Assembly: GCA_018292915.2 (NCBI GenBank)
Contig: JACVVK020000035.1
Coordinates: forward strand, 2,508,501-2,572,500
Origin: Batillaria attramentaria
Taxonomy: Eukaryota; Mollusca; Gastropoda; Batillariidae
DNA: 64,000 nucleotides
Reading direction: 5' to 3'
Part shown: in pieces, positions 10,213-21,054 of the stretch
Layout: each line of letters starts with the position of its first letter
How positions within the stretch are numbered: position 1 is the stretch's first letter
Translations under genes and position numbers: made by a program
Notes under the pieces: model-generated
Seen by the model: the letters and a program-made list of their open reading frames with translations, nothing else
Told to the model about the DNA's origin: nothing
Databases searched by the model: none

Positions 10213-11830
10213 TTTTTATGTTGTTTCCATAGTAATGGAAACAACATCATAGGACGGGCTAAATTTTCCACGTTCATGGGCAAGCATCTGTGGTACAAAC
10301 GCACGTCACTGCCGATCTCCCGCAGAGACGATTTTGCAAGTGTAACTCTGACAATGACGTAACAAAACGTGCGTCATCGATGCTGACATGTACGGTCCAC
10401 CGAACGCGCTTCTCCTCCTCAGTGAGTGCCGTCTGTGCGGATGTGTGTGCGTGCGGCTGTGTGTGTGTGAATTGTGTCCAGGCCCGTTTCTTCGAAAATA
10501 CTCAACCGAATGGCTTCAAATTTGGGGTATCCAAATATATCAAAATGTTACATTAGACGATTCAAGCGTGTGATGATTGCCTAAGTGATTTGGGAGTTAT
10601 CGCCCTTTTGAGACAAGTTGGTTGTCTTTCGTGTACAGGCGTAATATTTATTTAAATCACTCAATTTTTTGGCAGTAGATAGCTTGAATACGGACTCTGA
10701 ACAGAGTCACTACTAGAAAATGGTCGCTCTTATAGTTTTCATGTAAACCGAGCCTGAGTTCACATTGCATGTGAACCCAGTTCAGATGCCTATTTCTCCG
10801 AAAATACTGAACCGATCGATTTCAAATTTGGGGTTTCTAAATGAATCAAGATTGTTGAATAGAAGGCCCGATCCAGGTACGATTGCACACATGATTTGCG
10901 AGTTATCGCCCTTTTCTGGCGCTTTCTGGCGTTTAAAGGCGTAATATTTTCCTAAACCACTCCATTTTTTGGACATAGATAGCATGAATACGGACTCTCA
11001 ACTAAGTGAATTTTGGAGGTTGTCGCTTTTTATGTTGTTTCCATAGTAATAGGACGGGCTAAAATTTCCACGTTCATAGGCAAGCATCTGTGGTACAAAC
11101 GCACGTCACTGCCGATCTCCCGCAGAGACGATTTTGCAAGTGTAACTCTGACAATGACGTAAGAAAACTTGCGTCATCGATGCTGACGCGTATGATGTTC
11201 CGAACGCACTTCTCCTCCTCAGTGAGTGCCGTCTGTGCGGATGTGTGTGCGTGTGTGCGTGTGTGAATTGTGTCCGGGCCCGTTTCTTCGAAAATACTTA
11301 ACCGAATGGCTTCAAATTTGGGGTATCCAAATTTATCAAAATGTTACATTAGACGATTCAAGCGTGTGATGATTGCTTGAGTGATTTGGGAGTTATCGCC
11401 CTTTTGAGACAAGTTGGTTGTCTTTCGTGTACAGGCGTAATATTTATTTAAATCACTCAATTTTTTGGCAGTAGATAGCTTGAATACGGACTCTGAACAG
11501 AGTCACTACTAGAAAATGGTCGCTCTTATAGTTTTCATGTAAACCGAGCCTGAGTTGACATTGCATGTGAACCCAGTTCAGATGCCTATTTTTCCGAAAA
11601 TACTGAACCGATCGATTTCAAATTTGGGGTTTCTAAATGAATCAAGATTGTTGAATAGAAGGCCCGATCCAGGTACGATTGCACACATGATTTGCGAGTT
11701 ATCGCCCTTTTCAGAAAAAGTGGCTTTCTGGCGTTTAAAGGCGTAATATTTACCTAAACCACTCCATTTTTGGGACATAGATAGCATGAATACGGACTCT
11801 CAACTGAGTGAATTTTGGAGGTTGTCGCTT
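10213..11830. repeat. two tandem ~810-bp units, each made of diverged ~310-bp monomers
   Basis: Unit 1 (about 10213-11027) and unit 2 (about 11028-11830) match almost base for base over GACGGGCTAAA, GTGGTACAAACGCACGTCAC and the following 700 bases. Inside each unit a monomer marked by CGAAAATACT(C/G)AACCGAT, TTCAAATTTGGGG, GTTATCGCCCTTTT and TGAATACGGACTCT occurs twice, diverged. Unit 1 alone carries the palindrome at 10218-10247. There is no coding sequence. It could be a satellite array or a non-autonomous transposon expanded in tandem. Confidence 0.85.
10218..10247. repeat. perfect 13-bp-arm palindrome
   Basis: ATGTTGTTTCCAT and its exact reverse complement are separated by AGTA. The right arm is missing from the matching place in unit 2 (near 11030). 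Confidence 0.9.
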
Positions 11831-12295
11831 TTGTACTTTTGGCGTAAACCGTACCTGATGAAAGTGCTGGTGAACACACTTTAGATCTCAAAATCGCTCC
11901 TACTATACATAGATAATGAGCCTGGGGTGCCATAAAAAATATACAAAAAAATTAGAAAAATTCACTGCAGCCGTTGTCGTCAGTTGACTCGAAAATTTGT
12001 ACTCGAAGCACATTTCCTTTACACAAGCCACACGCCTCACAAACATCGCAGAAAAGGCACACGCGCACTGACGCAAAACTGTATCAGCGTCAGTTTGCCG
12101 ACGTCATGTTTGATTGACGTGGGGGTGTGTCGTCACTTTTCGGAAGTTCTCTATTTGTAGACGGGGAAAGCGGGAGTTTCATTGATGTAGTGAGCTTTGT
12201 TTTTCCCACTGACTCTCACTCAATAGCATAGTAGAGTGAGAGAACACCACATAGGTCTCAATGGAGCACATGCACAAACGCGGCTCGCGCAAGTC

Positions 12296-12390
12296 TGCGT
12301 GCGTGCGTGCGTGTGTGCGTGCGTGCGTGCGTGCGTGCGTGCGCGCGCGCGCGCGTATGTCTGTGTGTGTCTGTGTGCGCGCGCGCGCAG
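12296..12390. repeat. GCGT/GC/GT microsatellite inside copy 1
   Basis: Alternating purine-pyrimidine tract (GCGTGCGT..., GCGCGC..., GTGTGT), able in principle to adopt Z-DNA. The equivalent tract in copy 2 is at about 13620-13680. Confidence 0.9.
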
Positions 12391-12669
12391 CAGACATAAC
12401 ACATAGTGAAAAAACGTTCGCCGCGCAGACTTGTCTGTTAAACACATTGAGCCGGTATAAATTAGATCTTTACACTGCGCAGCAGCAACACTTCAATTTT
12501 CATGGGGCTGCTTTCATTGCAAGAATTGTATCCGAGTCAAAGTTATTACGTCAAATGTATTATGCGTCATCCCAATGAGGAAAACGTCATATATTTCAAA
12601 GAAAACAACTTGACGTCTCTCTTCCAAAACCAAGATTGGTCTGACAAGCCCGGTCAGTTGTTTCCATTG

Positions 12670-12687
12670 AGAGAGAGAGAGAGTGTG

Positions 12688-12753
<66 letters not shown>
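12670..12753. repeat. (GA)n(GT)n microsatellite
   Basis: Terminal microsatellite of repeat copy 1. The matching tract of copy 2 is at 14129-14200. Confidence 0.95.
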
Positions 12754-12755
<2 letters not shown>

Positions 12756-14142
12756 TCCCGTATACATGGCATTACAAAAGAACGACCGTGACGACAGCAG
12801 GTGATTAAATGGAAACAACATATTGTGCTGGTCAGTGGCCATCTTGTATACTTTTGGCGTAAGCCGTACCTGATGAAAGTGCTGGTGAACACACTTTAGA
12901 TCTCAAAATCGCTCCTACTATACATAGATAATGAGCCTGGGGTGCCATAAAAAATATACAAAAAAAATAGAAAAATTCACTGCAGCCGTTATCGTCAGTT
13001 GACTCGAAAATTTGTACTCACAGCACATTTCCTCTACAGTAACACACCTCACAAACATCGAAGAAGAGACACACGCGCACTGACGTAAAGTAAGTGCGTC
13101 ATGTTTGATTGACGTGATGCTGTTTTTTCTTGGGGGTGTCTCGCCACTTTCTTTCCGAATTCCTCTGTTTGGAGACGTGGTGTATTTTACTTCTACTATG
13201 TCGCCATCTTCGTGCAATCGCAGAGAAGACACGGGATATAACAGAATACAACTCCAATACTTTATGAACAGAATATGCACGGAGAACAAATTCATGAAAG
13301 AAGAAGAGCCCAGAACGCTGTGCAGGGCTGCTTACGTACTGAACAGGTCAGATCCATCGCAGAAAAGGCACGCGCGCACTGACGCAAAAGGCAGTATCAG
13401 CGTCATTTTTCCGACGTCATGTTTGATTGACGTGATACTGGCATTTCTTGGGGATGTGTCGCCACTTTTTGGACGTTCTCTATGTGTAGACGGGGAAAGC
13501 GGGAGTTTCATTGATGTAGTGTGCTTTGTTTTTCCCACTGACTCTCACTCAATAGCATAGTAGAGTGATAGGACACCACATAGGTCTCAATGGAGCACAA
13601 ACGCGGCTCGCGCGAGTCTGTGTGTGTGCGTGTGCGCGTGCGTGCGTGCGTGTGAGTGTGTGCGCGCGCGCGTGTGTATGTCTGACATAACACATAGTTA
13701 GAAAACGTTCGCCGCGCAGACTTGTCTGTTAAACATATTGGGTCGGTATTAATTCGATCTTTACACTGCGCACGCAGCAGCAACACTTCAATTTTCATGG
13801 GCCTGCTTTCATTGCAAGAACTGTATCAAAGTTATTACGCCAAATGTATTATGCGTCATCCCAGTGAGCAAAAACGTCATAGATTTCAAAGAATACAACT
13901 TGACGTCTCTCTTCCAAAAACAAGATTGGTGTGACAGCCCGGTCAGTTGTTTCCATTCCGAGAGATGATGATGAAACGTTTTTTATTCAGGATAGAGCAT
14001 TTAGGCATTGCTGCCTATCTTACATGCTGTCCTGCTATTCTACATTAAAGGGTATTGAGAAAAAAATCAAAACAAACAAACAAACAATAAAAATGTTTTA
14101 AAAAAAAGAAAAGTATAAACTATCTAGGAGAGAGAGAGAGAG

Positions 14143-14201
<59 letters not shown>

Positions 14202-14307
14202 ATACATGGCATTACAAAAGAACGACCGTGACGATAGCAGGTGATCAAATGGAAACAACATATTGGGCTGGTGGCCATCTTGTTTAACATGAAGTGAGTG
14301 GTGAATT

Positions 14308-14600
14308 AATAATAATAATAATAATTTATTTATATAGCGCATAATCTACATGGAAGGTAGTTCGAAGCGCTTAGAGTACAGGTAAAGAAACAGATAGATG
14401 AGAAGGTTCAGGGCCAGGGCAACTGCATGTATGGTACTTAATAAGGAGATGGAGAAAGACGGAGGGAGGTTAGACGGAGCTTTGAGATGAAAACAGGTAG
14501 GTTTTTAGATTTGTTTTGAAGGTTTTGAGGGAGGTTGACTGGCGGAGCGAAAGAGGCAGAGAATTCCAAGCTTGAATTGAGACCATGTCATAAGTGCTTG
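14308..14600 (-). mobile_element. LINE 3' end (CR1/L2-type), 5' truncated
   Basis: On the minus strand a frame near 14570-14480 encodes AWNSLPLSLRQSTSLKTFKT followed by NLKTYLF. This is the usual C-terminal peptide of CR1/L2-group reverse transcriptase ORFs. A 3'UTR follows, ending GCGCTATATAAATAAATT and a (TTA)n tail at 14308-14327. Reverse transcriptase motifs are absent, so only the last few hundred bases remain. Confidence 0.78.
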
Positions 14601-15639
14601 CGAGAATGCAAGACAAAACTGGCAAAGGAGATGGGTACAGGAACTTAAAGAAGAAACTTGATACACATAAACGTTCGTTTCCATCAGCTCCTTTCTGTCC
14701 GCATGGCGTCAGATTCAACCTCCCACACAGGGTGACATCATCTTGTCAACCAGTGAATGACTGTCGCCCTGCTGCGTAGGAGGCTGCATCAGATCTCGCT
14801 TCAAACACACTTACTTAATCCTCTTCGCTCCGGCTGCAGCATAAGAGCTACGGCACACGCTGGGAGCCCGCGGACATTGCACACGCTGGCTTTTCTGTCC
14901 ACAAGCTGAGAGCGTGCAGTGAGCGGATTGCGCCGCCGGCCTGGGGCTGGACAATACACAAAGAGCGAAACGCGCGGTCAGCGGCGAGCGACAGGGCCAT
15001 GTTCTGTTCACTGAGTGACCTTAGCGAGCCGATTTAATTGGCCGGGAGTGCATTTAACCGCTAGTTGGCGAGCAAAATCGCCACCTCTGACGTAGCCTAA
15101 GGGCCGCTGCTACACGTTGCCAGGATTGGTACTTGCAGGGCTGGAAACGCAGGAAACCCTAATTAAATCGCTGGCTGCCAGCTGGCAAATCCCCCTTGCC
15201 GGTGCCGGCGCGGGAATAGAAAGCCGTTCTATTTTTCCTGGCAGCCAGCTAGCCACAGGCAGCCCGTACAGCCAACTGACCAATCACTGCCCAAACCTTG
15301 CAAGGCCGCAGGCTGCGTGTGCGGTAAAAGCCCTGCCCACCAGCAGGCAGCGGAGTACGGCAACATGCTGACTGGCAGTCGTGTAACCGTGCGCTTAAAG
15401 GAACCTACAAATCTTCCCAGCCATCTCGGTCCTGAGCGAGCCAGCTGACTTCCTACCAGTGCTCCCCTGCTGCCTTCATCTCTTCCACCACAGTTTCCCA
15501 TTATTTTGCCCAGTGGCAGTGGTCTGCTTCTTTCTTCACCCATCTTAATTCAGCACGCGGATGCCTGGTCTTTTTCATCCTCAAACTTCAAACACACGGT
15601 GACGAGGGAAACAATGAGACGGAGAAATGTAGTTGATTT
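14600..15639. other. no gene seen; CpG-rich stretch 14815-15400
   Basis: About 14815-15400 is GC- and CpG-rich and free of microsatellites, which could mark a promoter or a decayed element. No splice-bounded exon or recognisable protein was found on either strand. Confidence 0.4.
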
Positions 15640-15798
15640 GGTCGGCTGAGGATTCAACGTCCTTTTTCCACCAAGTAAACGTGATAAAGACAAGGCAACG
15701 AGAAAAAGGCCAGCACAAATATTTGGCCCCGGCCGGGATTCGAACTCACGACCCGATCACTACGAGTCCATCACTACCATTCTATCCCGGCTCCCCGA
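15640..15798 (-). mobile_element. tRNA-derived SINE copy
   Basis: Same family as 103-267: body block TTCAACGTCCTTTTTCCACC, then GGCCAGCACAAATATTTGGC and a reverse-complement B box (GGGATTCGAACTC), ending CCCGGCTCCCC. Confidence 0.85.
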
Positions 15799-15978
15799 GT
15801 GGTTTGAGTGAAGTGGCCTACTGGCCTACAAAGAAAGTAGACTAGCATTACTCCAGTGAGGCCTGAGCGGAAAGGAGACATTCAATTTTCTGAAATTTAA
15901 AACTCCTGCCAGGTGCGTACTCTTGAATGGTCTGTGCGTGGGAATTTTGGTTTATACTAAGATTGAAGCGTTTTTAAG

Positions 15979-16106
15979 GTTGAGGGTGGATGGGTGGGTG
16001 TTTAACGTCCTTTCCCACCACGTAAGGGTGATCTCAAAGACGAGGCAACGAGTCCATTACAAATATTTGACCCCAGCCGGGATTCGAACTCACGACCCGA
16101 GCATTG
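15979..16106 (-). mobile_element. SINE copy, head truncated
   Basis: Matches the family from GGGTGTTTAACGTCC to CACGACCCGAGCATTGCG, but the A-box half of the tRNA-like head is missing. Confidence 0.8.
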
Positions 16107-16901
16107 CGTTTTGCGTTAGGGGTGATCACGATGCCTGAGGCTAATAGGGAATAATATAATATAATCATTTTGAGGCCTCGTGTATCTGTATTCTGTGGCC
16201 TGCTGAGAGACATGTTCAGTCAACAACCCGCACGCTTTTCTCAGAGAGCACCTGCAATGCCTTGACGGCAACGCGAACAAATGAAATCAATGTGGTACCC
16301 CACATCGGCATACACATGGATCCGTTCAGAGATCGAGCTATGTAGGGAATCTTCTGGAGTTACCCAAGCTGGACATCAAGTCCTACAGTATAGTAAAGCG
16401 GTGGAACGCAAGAGGGCCGTTCGAAACTGGCGGCATCATCAGATGAGTAACAAAAGCCTGGGTTCGACGGTTCCAAAGAAAAGAGGCGCATTTTCCCTCT
16501 TGCTGACAAGAAAACCCCAAAGAATTCCTCCATTCCCAATGCGGACAATGTTTATTTTACAAGCTTCCGCAGTATCATAGTCTACTGGCTGTTGCTAATG
16601 ATCTCTGCTTGTATTGATTACTTACTATCAACAGTTTATTGAAGTCTCACTCAGTAAGTATGACAGGCATACAACATCGTGTGCAAAACGTTTCATCGCA
16701 TGTGCTTAATTTGTGCATCAGAATCAGTCACTTCAGTGGGTCACAATACAGCATCTGAAACCATCGTGCTGACTCTGACCGGCGCCGGTATAAGCTGTTG
16801 TAGAAATGTACACATAAATGTGTTTAGGCCGAACGTTAAGAGGAATGTCCACGGGAAATTGTTCAAAACCTGCTATGGTGCTGTAACAATTCCGTAGTGC
16901 G
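16107..16901. other. intergenic, no gene seen
   Basis: Unremarkable sequence downstream of the GPCR stop. It may contain that gene's 3'UTR. No clear AATAAA was identified on the minus strand close to the stop. Confidence 0.4.
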
Positions 16902-18053
16902 TCAGTCCATTTGACTTTCTGATATGCTCGACAGCCCAACATTTTCCGTATTCTGGCGTATGGACGATGTTATCTCCCCCTTCTTCACTCTCCAGCCACA
17001 GAGAAAAATACGTCTGTAGGTCATGGAAAACTTCTTACTGGTGGCCATGTACAAAATAAAATTGATCGAAGAATTGGTCAGTTCAAACAAATAGACCAAA
17101 GACGCCATAATGTTGGCCATGTTTTTATATCTACCGAGAAGCGAAAACCCGTAATCAGGAACAAGACGAAATGCAAGATGATAGACTGTACCGGGAAAGG
17201 TGCACACAATAAATACGATACAGACACATATCAGCATTTTGGTGATTTTTTGTTGCTCGAGTCTTTTATCGTTTTCTTCCTTACCGGGCCGCATTTTCAT
17301 CAAGTCTGAATACCGTTTCCTCAGAGCAACCAAGATGGATCGAGTACAAAACAGAACGAAGAACAACGGAACAACTCGGTAAAGAAACCACGTGACCACA
17401 TCGGTGTAATATTCTATAAACTCAGGGTTTTCCTCCATGAATGATGTATACACGACAGCAAGAACAGTAGTGTTAAACGCTGGATGGTAGACGGAATCGA
17501 TGTCGAAAATCATAAACTGAAAAGCACCGAGCACGAACACGAAAACGTAGATCATGACACAGGCAGCGAGCACACGACTTCGGCTCATAATTCTGGCAGC
17601 TTTGAAGGGATGGAGCACAGCCAAGTACCTTTCCAACGCCACTAGACACACGAAACACGCAGACACCCTTCCCAGAAGGTAAGACAATGAGAAGTGAATA
17701 AACGCTGTTCCGAATGCCTCCATGTTGACCACGAAGAGAGGGTGGAAGTGTTCCAAGATGCACCCGAGCCTCGGCACATACCAGACGATGACGTAGACAA
17801 GATCGGTGATAGTCAGTCCAATCAGGATGACGTTTGTCGTTTCTGTCGTCCCCTGCACCAGGAGGACCACCAGACTCATGACGTTTCCAGCAAGGCCCAT
17901 AAGAAACACGACGGGCAGAAGACCGCAGAAAATGATGACGTCGATCAGCTCCCGCGTTTGGTCGTCCAGGAGTCCCGGTAAACCTGTAGAAGGCGACGTT
18001 CCGATTGGAAGCGGCTGTGTCGACATCATCGAAAAGTTCCTAGTCCAGTTCAT
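16902..18053 (-). CDS. class A (rhodopsin-family) G-protein-coupled receptor, intronless
   Basis: A single ATG-to-TGA frame of 383 residues. There are seven hydrophobic segments at roughly 38-65, 74-94, 112-138, 161-183, 219-243, 270-294 and 312-336. Class A landmarks are GN at 56-57 (TM1), D84 in TITDL (TM2), E141-R142-Y143 after TM3, TFPG around P287 (TM6) and NFILY 331-335 in place of NPxxY (TM7). N-glycosylation sites NWT and NFS lie in the extracellular N terminus. The pattern resembles invertebrate peptide (FMRFamide-like) or orphan receptors; the ligand cannot be read from sequence. Neither a TM3-start cysteine nor any cysteine in extracellular loop 2 (184-218) is present, so the usual disulfide is missing. 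No introns, as in many expanded molluscan receptor families. Confidence 0.93.
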   Translation of the reverse strand: MNWTRNFSMMSTQPLPIGTSPSTGLPGLLDDQTRELIDVIIFCGLLPVVFLMGLAGNVMSLVVLLVQGTTETTNVILIGLTITDLVYVIVWYVPRLGCILEHFHPLFVVNMEAFGTAFIHFSLSYLLGRVSACFVCLVALERYLAVLHPFKAARIMSRSRVLAACVMIYVFVFVLGAFQFMIFDIDSVYHPAFNTTVLAVVYTSFMEENPEFIEYYTDVVTWFLYRVVPLFFVLFCTRSILVALRKRYSDLMKMRPGKEENDKRLEQQKITKMLICVCIVFIVCTFPGTVYHLAFRLVPDYGFSLLGRYKNMANIMASLVYLFELTNSSINFILYMATSKKFSMTYRRIFLCGWRVKKGEITSSIRQNTENVGLSSISESQMD

Positions 18054-18597
18054 TTTCGGTCTATGGAGAAAAGTGTTTTGTTGTTGTTGTTGTTTTGTTT
18101 TGTTTGGGTTTTGTTGTTGTTGTTTCAGTTTCGTGGTTCAGTGTTGGTGTCGGTAGTTTAACTAAAAATAAGATCCAGCAAACTGCCCCCCCTTTGTTTT
18201 TTGAGACGCACACGAAGTTCACGCTGACGCTGTGGCTGACTGTGTAAATTTGAACACGTTTCGTTTTTCTAAGGCGCCCAGCCAAAGATGGGAACAAGAC
18301 GTTCCAAACAAACAACGAAGATTCTAGAGAAAGAATTTTATGTACAAAGAATGATAAGAATTATATACACGTACACGTACACTCGATGGAAATTATTGAA
18401 GTATGTAATTACGTACACAACCCATCCTACCCCCCCCCCCCCCCACCATCCCCAACCAATAGGCCACACCCCAATTAGATAAAATGATGTATACGGAAAA
18501 TGCACATAATTATGCTCAAGAATACCAGGTTAGCTCATTACTTCAGACTAGTCGAAAACACGCACAAATTAGTTGTACAGATTTTTTTCTTCAATTA

Positions 18598-18614
18598 CGT
18601 GTGCGTGCGTGCGC

Positions 18615-18666
<52 letters not shown>

Positions 18667-18680
18667 CAGACAGACAGACA
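18598..18680. repeat. (GT)n(GA)n(CAGA)n microsatellite
   Basis: A compound tract: GT run, then GAGAGA, then ACAGACAGACAG. Confidence 0.95.
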
Positions 18681-18734
18681 GAGATAAAAACTGCTAAAAC
18701 TAAACTAATTACAATGTCTATCTTGACGTGATAT

Positions 18735-18736
<2 letters not shown>

Positions 18737-18790
<54 letters not shown>

Positions 18791-18827
18791 TGTGTATGTG
18801 TGCGTGCGTGAATGCGTGCGTGCGTGC

Positions 18828-18866
<39 letters not shown>

Positions 18867-18873
18867 TGCGTGT
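18737..18873. repeat. (GT)n / (GTGC)n microsatellite
   Basis: GT units interrupted by GTGCGTGC repeats, about 135 bases long. Confidence 0.95.
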
Positions 18874-18984
18874 TTCAATTTCTCTGTTTCTCCCAGTGCA
18901 CCGATCGGAAGGCATGGATTATTTCTCAAATTAGCCAAATTTATTTGCCCATAAGCATGCAGTCATCACGAGATTTTTATGTAC

Positions 18985-18997
18985 TAATGCCCGTATT
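18985..18997. repeat. 13-bp target site duplication, left
   Basis: TAATGCCCGTATT, identical to 22286-22298. The pair defines the insertion boundaries of the LINE between them. Confidence 0.9.
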
Positions 18998-19275
18998 CCC
19001 TACATGGTCCAACCCTTGTCGTGGGGTAGTGGCTTGTGTACCTCAATGACCCAGAGAACTATGCCAGCAGGAGCACATGCTCCTGGCAGGGTCACCCAAG
19101 CTGGACAGGTCGAAGGGTAGAGGTCAGACGAATGTGGACCACCTCTCCAAGAGGCTAAACAGGTTTGCGTAGGGTTAACAGCCCTACCTGTAAAAAACAC
19201 TAAGTTACTGAAGCATCGACAGCAACAAACCGAGACATTCACCTGGGCGAGGAAGGGTCTCCATCCCGGAGACCT

Positions 19276-21054
19276 ATGACGCATTGCAGTGAAAGCCGAA
19301 AGGAAGCTGCAAGGCCGACCCCCCTTCTAACACCCAGGACAACAACGAGAGTAGCCACATGGAACATCAGGACAATGTATGAAGTAGGAAGGACCATACA
19401 AGTAGCAAGAGAGATGAAGAACTACAAGATAGGAGTACTGGGACTGAGTGAGACAAGGTGGCTACAGACAGGACAGCTGAGATTTTCATCGGGAGAGCAA
19501 TTGCTGTACTCTGGACACACAGAGGATGGAGCCCCCCACACTGAGGGCGTGGCCCTGATGCTGGCACCGGAGGCACAGCGGGCACTCATCGGCTGGGAAC
19601 CTGTCAACTCCCGCATCATCACAGCCAAATTCATCACCAAGAAAAAAGACATCAAGCTGAACATCATCCAGTGCTACTCTCCCACCAATGATGCGGAAGA
19701 GGAGAAAAAAGATGACTTCTACCAACAACTGCAGACAGTGATAGATAGAGGAGGAGCCAAGGACATGACCATACTGATGGGAGACTTCAACGCCAAGATT
19801 GGATCAGACAACACAGGCTATGAGGACACCATGGGAACACACGGACTGGGACAGATGAACGAAAATGGCGAGCGCTTTGCAGACTTTTGTGCCCTGAACC
19901 AGCTAGTGATAGGAGGCAGCATCTTCCCACACAAGCGCATCCACAAGGCCACATGGAGATCGCCGGACCATGTCACGGAGAACCAGATTGATCACATCTG
20001 CATCAGCCGGAAGTTCAGGAGATCGTGGCGGGATGTGCGCGTGATGAGGGGTGCCGATGTATCATCAGACCACCACCTTCTTGCAACAACATTGAGACTT
20101 CGGCTTAAGAGGCACACCAACGCCAACAGCACACGGACCAGGTACAACGTTGGACTTCTCAGGAACACAGACACACAAGCAGCATTCCGGATCAGCCTTT
20201 CCAACAGGTTCCAGCCACTGCAAGACCTGATAGAAGACAGTGAAATGGACATCGAGACACAGTGGGAACACAGCAAGAAACTCTGGCACGACACATGCGA
20301 AGAGGTCCTTGGCAAGAGAAAGACCCAACATAAGGAATGGATCTCTGCTGATACCATCCAGAAGCTGGAAGTTAGGAAAGAGAAGAAAACTGCACTGAAC
20401 ACGAGCCGAACAAGAAGAGCTAAGGCAAAGGCACAAGAGGAATACACAGCAGCTGACAGAGAAGTGAAGAGGAGCACCAGGAAGGACAAGAGGGACTACA
20501 TCGACAACCTGGCCAGTCAAGCAGAGGAAGCAGCCCGACAAGGGAATCTAAAAGACCTGTACCAGGTGACCAAGAAACTCGCGGGCAAATTTCAGCAGAC
20601 AGACAAACCAGTGAAGGACAAGAACGGGCACCCACTGACAACAACTGAGGAACAGCTGAAGCGATGGGCAGAACACTTCAGGGAGCTGTTAAATCGCCCC
20701 ATCCCTGAAACACCACCAGACATCCCACCAGCTGAGACAGAACTACCCATCAACTGCGACAAGCCCTCTAAGGCGGAGATCAGGAAAGCCATCATGACAC
20801 TGAAAAATGGGAAAGCTGCAGGGCCAGACGAGATACCAGCAGAAGCCATTAAAGCAGACACAGAGACAGCCGTCAACATGCTGCACAGCCTGTTCAGCAA
20901 GATCTGGGAGAAGGAAGAGGTGCCCAGTGGAAAGAAGGGATCGTCATCAAGCTGCCAAAGAAAGGGGACCTCAGGGACTGCAGCAACTACCGAGGGATCA
21001 TGCTCCTGTCAGTGCCAGGCAAGGTTCTCAACAGAATTCTACTGGAGAGGATGA
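19276..21054 (+). pseudogene. LINE ORF, 5' part: AP-like endonuclease and start of reverse transcriptase (frameshifted)
   Basis: Opens with ATG at 19276. Exonuclease-endonuclease-phosphatase motifs are ATWNIRTM, GLSETRW, MGDFNAKIG, NQIDHICIS and SSDHHLL, in the expected order over roughly residues 28-275, so the target-nicking endonuclease looks complete. A lysine/arginine-rich linker follows. After codon ~550 the frame is lost at the 4-bp deletion (near 20923-20928), and the remaining residues to 21054 are out of frame. Confidence 0.9.

Larger units (their letters stand above)
11831..14283. repeat. two direct copies of a ~1-1.4-kb element (second copy enlarged)
   Basis: Copy 1 (11831-12845) and copy 2 (12848-14283) both run from TTTTGGCGTAA(A/G)CCGTACC through GCTCCTACTATACATAGAT, a TGATTGACGTG block, a GCGCGC/GTGT-rich tract, CGGTAT(A/T)AATT and a GA/GT microsatellite. 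Both end in GGCATTACAAAAGAACGACC and TGGCCATCTTGT. Copy 2 carries roughly 340 extra bases (13040-13380) that are a partial internal duplication of the TGATTGACGTG block. The left ends merge into the ~310-bp monomer array. Open frames in it are not conserved between copies and are rejected as genes. Confidence 0.8.
18054..18984. other. intergenic, repeat-rich; no gene seen
   Basis: Upstream of the GPCR. It holds GTT-rich sequence (18078-18125), a C-run (18430-18443) and two long GT tracts (listed separately). The GPCR promoter should lie near 18060-18300, but no core element was recognised. Confidence 0.45.

Noticed and set aside
13105..13560. 151-residue plus-strand frame in the 12.8-14.3 kb repeat
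   Set aside because: It is not conserved in the parallel copy at 11.8-12.8 kb and spans the internal duplication.
15923..16138. 71-residue frame ending near the SINE
   Set aside because: The second half is SINE sequence; similar GIRTHDP-type words arise at each plus-strand SINE frame.
19992..20900. Several antisense frames of 74-165 residues across the LINE
   Set aside because: They are shadows of the endonuclease/reverse transcriptase ORF; the same shadows appear in the second copy.
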